Shown here: piece after piece, positions 18,569-23,887 of the stretch
Position numbering within the stretch: position 1 is the stretch's first letter
How the letters are laid out: each line of letters begins with the position of its first letter
Source of the DNA: Bacteroidota bacterium
GTDB lineage: Bacteria > Bacteroidota > Bacteroidia > Bacteroidales > Paludibacteraceae
Direction: 5' to 3'
Assembly: GCA_023391625.1 (NCBI GenBank)
Contig: JAEWAN010000006.1
Location: 124,001 to 188,000, forward strand
Length of the DNA: 64,000 nt
The notes under the pieces: model-generated
The model's database searches: none
Seen by the model: the letters and a program-made list of their open reading frames with translations, nothing else
Told to the model about the DNA's origin: nothing
Program-made: the position numbers and the translations under genes

Positions 18569-19498
18569 TTACTTGATTGGTATATGGGGTGGCATGACTT
18601 GATTACCCGCAATTTGGATATATGAATTTCCCAATTGATTTTCTATTATTTTGATACATGGTGTTTGAGTAAGGCTGATTATTGAGCAATGATGAACACT
18701 TAAAATTAAATCTTGTAATTCAGGGTCACTTTCCATATATATTATTTTAAGCCCAAGATTCTTAAGCATATCAGCATGAATATGTCTACTATGAGAAAAG
18801 GTTGTTGCATGGCTTCCTATCTCACGTATAATTTTTTCTACCACAACATCTTTATCGGGGTCATTTTCAAACATATTCGATTTTAACCATTCAGAAACCA
18901 TAGTTTCTGACCATGTTATAGCTTTCTGGCATTCACCAATAAGAGTAGGAGAATATTTACTTAATACATGTTGCCATAAAAGCATATTTTTATTATCTGA
19001 CAATATCTCAGTGCGAGCAGTTTCGAATTCTTCAATAATGCCATGCGCAGGTAAATTTCCAAATTGAGGGTCAATAGGTCCAAGATTGGATTGTTTGCCC
19101 ATAACTATCTCCTTACATGCACAAGCTATCATTGTGCCAGCAGACATTGCTATTTGAGGAATTATTGCCCTTATATCATTCCCAAATATTGACTTTAAAT
19201 AGTGAACAATAGATTCAGTTGCTGATATATGACCTCCTGGTGTATGTAAAAAAAGGTCCAAACCTTTTCCTTTATCAAGTTTATTTATAGCACTCATGAA
19301 GCCATTCTTATCAGCGTCATTTATACCAAAATCAACACCTTGTTGGGACAGAGTAGGTTTCTGAAGAAATCCTGAATAATAAATAATTGTATTCCTTCCA
19401 GTTTTTTCACTTAACTTTGAAATAAATCCTCTTCTTTTTCTATCGAAGATATTCGATTCACTTCCAATTTCCATCATTATGTCATTCCAATTCGGCAT
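18569..19498 (-). CDS. SDH_sah-type ClpP-fold serine protease
   Basis: The 309-residue product resembles the serine dehydrogenase proteinase family (SDH_sah), relatives of ClpP and SppA. Visible features are the glycine-rich oxyanion strand LHTPGGH at 84-90, the nucleophile Ser119 in MSAGT, and LGPIDPQFG at 139-147, which is strongly conserved in the family. No signal peptide is seen; family members often carry an N-terminal membrane helix, and none is obvious here, so a cytosolic enzyme is likely. It overlaps the upstream small gene by 17 bases, so the two are co-translated. Cargo position in a mobile element suggests a defence or competition role, which is inference. A short hairpin (AAGTAAA with TTTACTT) overlaps the stop region. 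Confidence 0.8.
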   Translation of the reverse strand: MPNWNDIMMEIGSESNIFDRKRRGFISKLSEKTGRNTIIYYSGFLQKPTLSQQGVDFGINDADKNGFMSAINKLDKGKGLDLFLHTPGGHISATESIVHYLKSIFGNDIRAIIPQIAMSAGTMIACACKEIVMGKQSNLGPIDPQFGNLPAHGIIEEFETARTEILSDNKNMLLWQHVLSKYSPTLIGECQKAITWSETMVSEWLKSNMFENDPDKDVVVEKIIREIGSHATTFSHSRHIHADMLKNLGLKIIYMESDPELQDLILSVHHCSIISLTQTPCIKIIENQLGNSYIQIAGNQVMPPHIPIK

Positions 19499-19685
19499 AC
19501 CTAAAATTATTAATTATTGAATTTGTAGTATTAGATAATGTTATAGAAAGAGTTATTACTTCTTCCGAAAAGCTTTCATCATGTTTATTCAACAACTCTT
19601 CCGAAAAAGGATAGGAATCATTTTTATCAATCAAATTAAAAATTTCTTCCGCTTGCTGTTGGATTTCACAAATTTTTTCTTCCAT
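19482..19685 (-). CDS. Small acidic protein paired with the SDH_sah protease
   Basis: A 67-residue acidic, probably helical protein (many Glu and Asp, heptad-like hydrophobics in its first half) of no recognised family. Its 3' end overlaps the protease gene by 17 bases, and an AT-rich leader with TATATTTT (one mismatch to the -7 consensus) precedes it. The tight coupling suggests that it regulates, delivers substrate to, or is processed by the protease, in the manner of an adaptor or antitoxin; this is inference. The ATG at 19685 is the only plausible start. Confidence 0.55.
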   Translation of the reverse strand: MEEKICEIQQQAEEIFNLIDKNDSYPFSEELLNKHDESFSEEVITLSITLSNTTNSIINNFRYAELE

Positions 19686-19791
19686 AATTTTTTCTTTACG
19701 CTGTAAAAATATAAATTTTTTTTAAATGTTAAAGTATAAACAGTAGAACTTATCTTTTATTATAACACAATTATAAACAAATTTGTAAATA

Positions 19792-20037
19792 ATGAGTTTG
19801 CTTAATGCAAAAAAATGGTTTATCTATTTACTTTTCTTACTAAACTTACTATTTATTAATAAAAGCATTATTATGAGTAAGAGAACACAAAGAAAATTAA
19901 GAGAAGAAACCAAAAAACTAATTAGCAAAAAACTAAAAAACAAACCTAAATCTGATAGCCATAAAAAGGCTATTTCGGAAGCTATGAGATGTTACTGGAA
20001 TTCAATTCCACCACTACCTGAAAATGATTCTAAGTAA
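19792..20037 (+). CDS. Small basic protein with NUMOD3-like C-terminal motif
   Basis: An 81-residue frame. From Met28 (base 19873) it reads as a very basic helical protein (MSKRTQRKLREE, then KLISKKLKNK) followed by SHKKAISEAMRCYW, which resembles the NUMOD3 helix-turn-helix motif found in homing endonucleases. The first 27 residues are mostly hydrophobic and may be a membrane helix or, more likely, untranslated leader; both starts are possible. It precedes the replication gene by 68 bases, so it may be an accessory DNA-binding or copy-control protein. The NUMOD3 likeness rests on a short stretch and is uncertain. Confidence 0.5.
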   Translation: MSLLNAKKWFIYLLFLLNLLFINKSIIMSKRTQRKLREETKKLISKKLKNKPKSDSHKKAISEAMRCYWNSIPPLPENDSK

Positions 20038-20058
20038 TCACTTATCAAGGTAACAAAA

Positions 20059-20074
20059 CTTGCCCAACGGCAAG
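20059..20074 (+). promoter_or_regulatory. Hairpin in the leader of the replication gene
   Basis: CTTGCC and GGCAAG pair perfectly around a four-base loop, 31 bases before the rep ATG. There is no T-run, so it is more likely a translational or copy-control structure than a terminator. Confidence 0.4.
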
Positions 20075-20105
20075 ATAAAATAAGAAAGTAAACCTTATAT
20101 TCTAA

Positions 20106-21044
20106 ATGAATTGTTATGATAAACTGAAAATAATAACCAAAATAAATTATATTGACAACATTAATAATAACGAATTTATATCACATTATAAAGACAATGA
20201 ATTACTCTATTATAAATATCAACAAAAATCTCCATATTCATTGTTGATAATGATTAACTATATTCATAATGAATTAGTGATTGAATTTACATCAAAGATA
20301 TTAAAAGAGAGATTTGTTGAATTGATAAACAAGAACAATATTAAACAATGTCTTAATAATATCAATGATTTATATATATGTAGTCTGGATGTGGATAGTA
20401 TTTTAATTGATTCCTCTGTTGTAAAGTGTGATGAAACCAAAGTGATTGGACATGATAGCATTAAAGAAATTGTTGGTATAATATCCACAAACATAACCAA
20501 TCATAGGAAATGGATAACAAAGCCTTATAAAAACGGTGGTATTGTAATCGAAAATATTGCCAGTACTGCCCGATATAAAAAGAGGCTTAGTTTCTATGAT
20601 AAATCAAAAGAATTGTTGAAATCAGAAAACTCAACATTTCTAAATTCATTAAAGAACAAATCAGAAGTTTTACGGCATTATAATGATAAAATTCATGTAG
20701 AACTCAACATTAACACCATTAAACAAATTAAAGAGTTATTGATGATTCCAAATAATAATCTAAATACAGTTCTTAATACTGAACATTCAGCTATTTTGAA
20801 TGTGTTTGATGAAGCTGTTAAAATCAGTTGTAACAATAAGGTACAGAACTTTAGTTGGAGAGATTCCGAAAGAAAGGCAATGTTAGAAATATGTGATTAT
20901 GACTTGATAAAGGTAGAAATGAACATGAGAAACATAGTTTCAAAAAATACTTCTATCACTAAAACAATGAAACCGTATGTTGAATTATATCATAGATTAC
21001 AAACACCATCTCGACAGGTTGATATAAGAAAGTTGATAGCTTGA
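20106..21044 (+). CDS. Putative replication initiator, filamentous-phage gene II/X type
   Basis: The 312-residue protein is not matched by eye to any housekeeping family. Its central part, KKRLSFYDKSKEL near residue 158, followed by VLRHYNDKIHVELNIN near 190, has the pattern of gene II/gene X replication proteins of filamentous phages and related plasmids (Tyr-Asp-Lys phrase then a charged beta-strand). Such proteins nick a double-stranded origin and start rolling-circle replication. Conserved catalytic tyrosines cannot be assigned with confidence. It is followed by a strong terminator and preceded by a small basic gene. AT-rich codon use marks it as foreign. A plasmid Rep of another family is the main alternative. 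Confidence 0.5.
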   Translation: MNCYDKLKIITKINYIDNINNNEFISHYKDNELLYYKYQQKSPYSLLIMINYIHNELVIEFTSKILKERFVELINKNNIKQCLNNINDLYICSLDVDSILIDSSVVKCDETKVIGHDSIKEIVGIISTNITNHRKWITKPYKNGGIVIENIASTARYKKRLSFYDKSKELLKSENSTFLNSLKNKSEVLRHYNDKIHVELNINTIKQIKELLMIPNNNLNTVLNTEHSAILNVFDEAVKISCNNKVQNFSWRDSERKAMLEICDYDLIKVEMNMRNIVSKNTSITKTMKPYVELYHRLQTPSRQVDIRKLIA

Positions 21045-21231
21045 TTTGTATTTTATGGCAATCTATTTAATTCTTGCAATCCGGCAACAAAGTTGCAATA
21101 TCGGTAGTTGTGTATCTTGTCGGTTGGTATATGTTATTTATTTAAGACTTTTACTATAAAAAGCGGTACCTAATTAATGACACAATTATTATAAAATCAT
21201 AGCCGAAAGACGGTTGTATGTATTAAAATAA

Positions 21232-21274
21232 AAATGTATCAATTTAATCTTGTTATAGACAAATTGATACATTT
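21232..21274. terminator. Bidirectional terminator between rep and lipoprotein genes
   Basis: A 14-bp perfect stem (AAATGTATCAATTT with its complement) around a 15-base loop, flanked by A-rich and T-rich runs on both sides, lies between two convergent genes. Confidence 0.8.
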
Positions 21275-21314
21275 ATTTTTGTGTCAAATTAATTTAAATG
21301 ATTAAATTGACCTT

Positions 21315-21722
21315 TTATTTTACTTTCGTAAAAGTACATTCATTATAATCAAAATCCCATTCTTCAATAATTAACGTTTTCCCATCCACCTGTTTTATAG
21401 GATAAGTCATTACAATTGTTGTGTTTTTTATTGTAAGAATTAAATTGTCTTTAGCAATATTCCAAATGCATTTTTGAGTCATATATGGTTCATCATAACC
21501 TTCATAACGAATAGTATTAGTATAAGAATTATCTTTTTCAAATACTATATTCTCAATATTTGTAAAACCATCTTCTTTATAAGTTCTTTCCCATGTCCCA
21601 ACAATTAATTCAGACTTGCTTTTACCACCATCATCTTCCTTTGGTTCATCATTTTTTTTACATGATGTTAATAACATTCCAAAAAATAAAAACACACTAA
21701 AAAATAAAATACTCTTTTTCAT
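21315..21722 (-). CDS. Lipocalin-like lipoprotein
   Basis: The 135-residue product has a classic lipoprotein signal (hydrophobic run ending GMLLTSCKK, Cys near residue 21), then a charged linker and a small beta-rich domain beginning LIVGTWERTYKEDG with many aromatic residues (WNIAKDNLILTIKN, WDFDYNECTF). This is the pattern of small lipocalin-like domains common in Bacteroidetes envelope proteins. It would be anchored in the outer membrane or periplasmic face; the ligand is unknown. The gene lies within the mobile element and is transcribed leftward, away from the replication gene. Its roughly 270-base leader has a promoter box and a terminator-like hairpin, so expression may be switched. 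Confidence 0.7.
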   Translation of the reverse strand: MKKSILFFSVFLFFGMLLTSCKKNDEPKEDDGGKSKSELIVGTWERTYKEDGFTNIENIVFEKDNSYTNTIRYEGYDEPYMTQKCIWNIAKDNLILTIKNTTIVMTYPIKQVDGKTLIIEEWDFDYNECTFTKVK

Positions 21723-21779
21723 AAATGAATTAATTTTATGCTCACCAATTCCCCAAATGAACGATTATAATATAAAAAA

Positions 21780-21858
21780 GAGACACAGGAACCGTAGAAC
21801 TATCCAACCTCGACGCCCTGGTAAGCGTATGCAGTAGACAGACACGGTCCTATGTCTC
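21780..21858 (+). ncRNA. Conserved hairpin motif, copy A
   Basis: On the plus strand this has the unpaired strand CAACCTCG (21805-21812), a stem ACGC with GCGT (21813-21816, 21825-21828) closing a loop CCTGGTAA, then ATGCAG, all enclosed by an outer stem (GAGACA at 21780-21785 with TGTCTC at 21853-21858, continued by CCG with CGG). It shares these single-stranded elements with copies B and C. Its outer stem also acts as the terminator hairpin of the leftward leader, where pairing is slightly better. Type is tentative; it may work as DNA. Confidence 0.45.
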
Positions 21859-21884
21859 CATATAAGACATAGAACACCTTGCCT

Positions 21885-21931
21885 ATCACCCACTGCATGT
21901 TGAATTTACCAGATTCCGAGATTGGGGTAAT
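21885..21931 (-). ncRNA. Conserved hairpin motif, copy B
   Basis: On the minus strand: outer stem ATTACCC with GGGTGAT (one G-U), joining strand CAATCTCG, inner stem GAAT with ATTC closing the loop CTGGTAA, then AACATGCAGT. Joining strands and loop match copies A and C while both stems differ in sequence, as expected of a conserved folded RNA or single-stranded DNA. Confidence 0.5.
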
Positions 21932-21998
21932 ATCTAAATGTTTCTTTTTCAAATGTAGAATGAGATAGATTGTAACGCTTTACATTTCTAACTCACCG

Positions 21999-22006
21999 CA
22001 AAAATA
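21999..22006 (-). promoter_or_regulatory. -7 box for the lipoprotein leader
   Basis: TATTTTTG on the minus strand fits TAnnTTTG and lies just upstream of motif B; no -33 element is clear. Confidence 0.45.
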
Positions 22007-22026
22007 CATATATTTTTTTATATAGT

Positions 22027-22278
22027 TTATTTGGTTTGTGTTTTTGTTATTAATGTGCTTTTCCGTATGCGACACCGCTTGTTTTCATACACAGGATTAG
22101 AAACTTCATCTAATTTTAAGTTATACAGGCTCGATGCCTGAATGCCTATTTGCTCTTTCTCAAAATGGTCATAAATGGCACTTATAGAACCGAAGTAAAA
22201 ATCCCTATTACTTCTTTCTTCATTTAATGGCACATCAAAGAAATGAATATGATATAGTGTTATTGGTTTTTTATTCAT
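22027..22278 (-). CDS. Unknown 83-residue protein
   Basis: The frame from the ATG at 22278 gives MNKKPITLYHIHFFDV, followed by an aromatic-rich stretch (RDFYFGSISAIYDHFEKEQIGI, residues about 24-45, shown here only as a description of a Phe/Tyr-rich segment) and a basic C-terminus with RCRIRKSTLI. I do not recognise its family with certainty; compact proteins of this composition occur in Bacteroidetes mobile elements. No signal peptide or membrane helix. A TTG 12 codons upstream extends the frame but is unlikely. It is divergent from the resolvase gene and has its own -7 box. Confidence 0.5.
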   Translation of the reverse strand: MNKKPITLYHIHFFDVPLNEERSNRDFYFGSISAIYDHFEKEQIGIQASSLYNLKLDEVSNPVYENKRCRIRKSTLITKTQTK

Positions 22279-22351
22279 TATAATTAAGAATATTATATAT
22301 TTCTGATATTTCAACTTGAATCAACATCAAACTATTTTTTATTATAACAAA

Positions 22352-22359
22352 CAAAACTA
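22352..22359 (-). promoter_or_regulatory. -7 box of the 83-residue protein gene
   Basis: TAGTTTTG on the minus strand fits TAnnTTTG, about 74 bases before the ATG at 22278. Confidence 0.35.
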
Positions 22360-22421
22360 CAAATTAAATGACATATATCGCACATATCACATAATATTAA
22401 TTATTATTAACTCATCAAATA

Positions 22422-22452
22422 GTTGTTATATCGCAAATATATCATATTTTTG
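22422..22452 (+). promoter_or_regulatory. Promoter of the resolvase transcript
   Basis: GTTG (22422-22425), 19 bases, then TATTTTTG (22445-22452) fits the Bacteroidetes promoter with one mismatch at -33. The transcript would start just before hairpin motif C and carry a leader of about 110 bases. Confidence 0.6.
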
Positions 22453-22469
22453 TATTGTTAATAACAACG

Positions 22470-22538
22470 GCGGGAACAATGCCTATCAACCTCGAACTCT
22501 GGTAAGTTTATAAATGTAGCTATAGGTTGCGTTCCCGC
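22470..22538 (+). ncRNA. Conserved hairpin motif, copy C, in the resolvase leader
   Basis: Outer stem GCGGGAAC with GTTCCCGC (22470-22477, 22531-22538), a 3x3 internal loop, stem GCCTAT with ATAGGT (22481-22486, 22522-22527), joining strand CAACCTCG (22487-22494), inner stem AAC with GTT closing TCTGGTAA (22498-22505), then a strand with ATGTAG. It is followed by TTTT. The joining strand is identical to copy A although the stems are not. It lies directly behind a promoter and 31 bases before the resolvase ATG. Confidence 0.6.
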
Positions 22539-22568
22539 TTTTCTTCAACATCATTAAGATTAAGAATT

Positions 22569-23201
22569 ATGCAACAACAATCAGTAGTAATATATGCAAG
22601 GGTAAGTTCAACCAACGGTTCACAAGACTATCAACGACAGATAAATGATTTAACTGTGTTTGCTAATGCTCACAATTATAATGTAAAAACCACTTTCGCA
22701 GAAATGGTCAGTGGGGCTAAGAAAAACACTGACCGTGCAGAGTTACTTAAAATGATTGAATATGTTAATCAGAATGGCATTGATAAAGTGCTGGTAACAG
22801 AATTAAGCCGTTTGGGTCGTGATACGTTACAGGTATTACAGGCTATTGAAATATTGAATCAAAATAAAATATCCTTGTACATACAAAACTATAACATCGA
22901 AACTTTAACACCATTAAAAGAGATTAACCCTATGAGCCAGTTTTTAATCACTATACTTGCAGAAGTGGCACGTATGGAACGAAAAACTATCAGAGAGCGT
23001 GTTGCTTCGGGTTATGACAATTATCGCAATAATGGCGGTAAGGTGGGACGGAAAGAAGGTTACAAAAAGACTGACGAAGTAATGAAAGAGCAGTATGCAG
23101 AAGAAATTAAACTATTACGCAAAGGGTATTCCGTCCGCAATATATCAAAGATTACTGGTACGGCAATTAATACCATCCAAAAAGTAAAACAATTAATTTA
23201 G
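22569..23201 (+). CDS. Small serine recombinase (resolvase/invertase)
   Basis: The 210-residue protein is a resolvase/invertase of normal length. The N-terminal catalytic domain has the nucleophile Ser in YARVSSTNGSQDYQ (near residue 12), the active-site LSRLGRD near 71-77 and the helix-E region IGxxxRMER-like in ILAEVARMERKTI near 128. The last 45 residues form a Hin-type helix-turn-helix (LLRKGYSVRNISKITGTAIN). Such enzymes resolve cointegrates or multimers, or invert DNA between paired sites. The ATG at 22569 is chosen over an upstream TTG frame that runs through the hairpin motif. No invertible segment is evident nearby, so multimer resolution of the element's circular form is the preferred role. 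Confidence 0.85.
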   Translation: MQQQSVVIYARVSSTNGSQDYQRQINDLTVFANAHNYNVKTTFAEMVSGAKKNTDRAELLKMIEYVNQNGIDKVLVTELSRLGRDTLQVLQAIEILNQNKISLYIQNYNIETLTPLKEINPMSQFLITILAEVARMERKTIRERVASGYDNYRNNGGKVGRKEGYKKTDEVMKEQYAEEIKLLRKGYSVRNISKITGTAINTIQKVKQLI

Positions 23202-23698
23202 GGGGTGGGTAGCCCCTTACCCTATATGGCGTATCCTTGCACCTGAAAAAGAAAATTTTAAAAAAGGTCAAGGAAGTACTCAACGGTTATATCAATGAAT
23301 CGTAGAAAATTTTTTAAAAATATTTTACTGATATTCAGTCATATATTTTCAAAATGTTAAATTTATCTATTTGATTCCTTAAAGTCATTTGGTTTTAAAA
23401 TATTAAATTTATAACTTTGTATTATCAGCCGTAGATAGGGGCTTAATACCTTGATAAGCTGCTTCTTGCAGCATGATAAACTAACAATTATGATTTAAAA
23501 AATAAGAACTTGTTATTAAAAGGGGCAAAACATCTTTTCCTGATAATGTTGTTTTGTCTTAACAAGTTTGACCTACCACTAATCGGGAAATTTCATTACA
23601 ACATTGAGGAATAGTAATTTGAGGTCTTGCTACAATGTGAGCCATAAGAGGCGTTGTTTCGAATAAGGTGCGTTTGCACCACTGATAATCTTATTCAA
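23202..23698 (+). other. Intergenic stretch with a long structured leader
   Basis: No gene is seen. The first 180 bases are AT-rich; a GC-rich palindromic stretch overlaps the resolvase stop. After the promoter at 23388-23419 the expected transcript carries several hairpins: GCTGC with GCAGC (23458-23462, 23468-23472), a long one with outer arms AACTTGTTA and TAACAAGTT in about 23508-23570, and GGTGC with GCACC near 23670, itself enclosed by GAATAAG and CTTATTC just before the 62-residue gene. Such a leader suggests post-transcriptional control of the recombinase or an independent small RNA. Confidence 0.55.
23388..23419 (+). promoter_or_regulatory. Near-perfect Bacteroidetes promoter of the recombinase operon
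   Basis: TTTG (23388-23391), exactly 20 bases, then TAACTTTG (23412-23419). Both boxes match the consensus, the best promoter in the element. It leaves a leader of about 270 bases before the next ATG. Confidence 0.75.
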
Positions 23699-23887
23699 AT
23701 GAATAATAATAAAATTGCATTAACAGAATCTAAAGAAAATGTAACCATTTTAACAAATAATTTCAAACTCAATCAAGAAGAAGCTAAAGAAATTCTTGAT
23801 TACCTATATTCATTCAGTAATATAGTATATGATTTTTTAAATGATAATAAATATAATTTTATAGAAAATGACGAAGAAAAAAAATAA
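23699..23887 (+). CDS. 62-residue protein overlapping the large recombinase
   Basis: The frame from the ATG at 23699 gives MNNNKIALTESKENV and then an acidic, helical region (FKLNQEEAKEILDYLYSF) ending in a Lys-rich tail. It overlaps the recombinase start by 20 bases in another frame, so translation is coupled. No family is recognised. Position and size would fit a recombination directionality factor or regulator, which is inference. A TTG 15 codons upstream is not favoured because it lies in a hairpin. Confidence 0.5.
   Translation: MNNNKIALTESKENVTILTNNFKLNQEEAKEILDYLYSFSNIVYDFLNDNKYNFIENDEEKK

Larger units (their letters stand above)
21774..21998 (-). promoter_or_regulatory. Leader RNA with alternative terminator and antiterminator hairpins
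   Basis: On the minus strand the leader of the lipoprotein gene contains, in order, hairpin motif B (21931-21885), then CTATGTCT (21872-21865) able to pair with AGACATAG (21857-21850), then a long hairpin whose 5' arm (21858-21845) includes that same AGACATAG and whose 3' arm (21794-21780) is followed by six T. The two pairings exclude each other, which is the logic of transcription attenuation. The lipoprotein ATG is 52 bases beyond the T-run. What would throw the switch is unknown. Confidence 0.5.

Noticed and set aside
21805..21931. Copies A and B as inverted repeats of an invertible switch for the resolvase.
   Set aside because: The shared part is short, the enclosed stretch is only about 80 bases, and the differences fall in paired positions, which fits a folded motif better than recombination sites.
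22352..22545. CTGGTAA-rich hairpin C as an integron attC site.
   Set aside because: No integron integrase is present, and the outer stem and promoter arrangement fit a transcribed leader.
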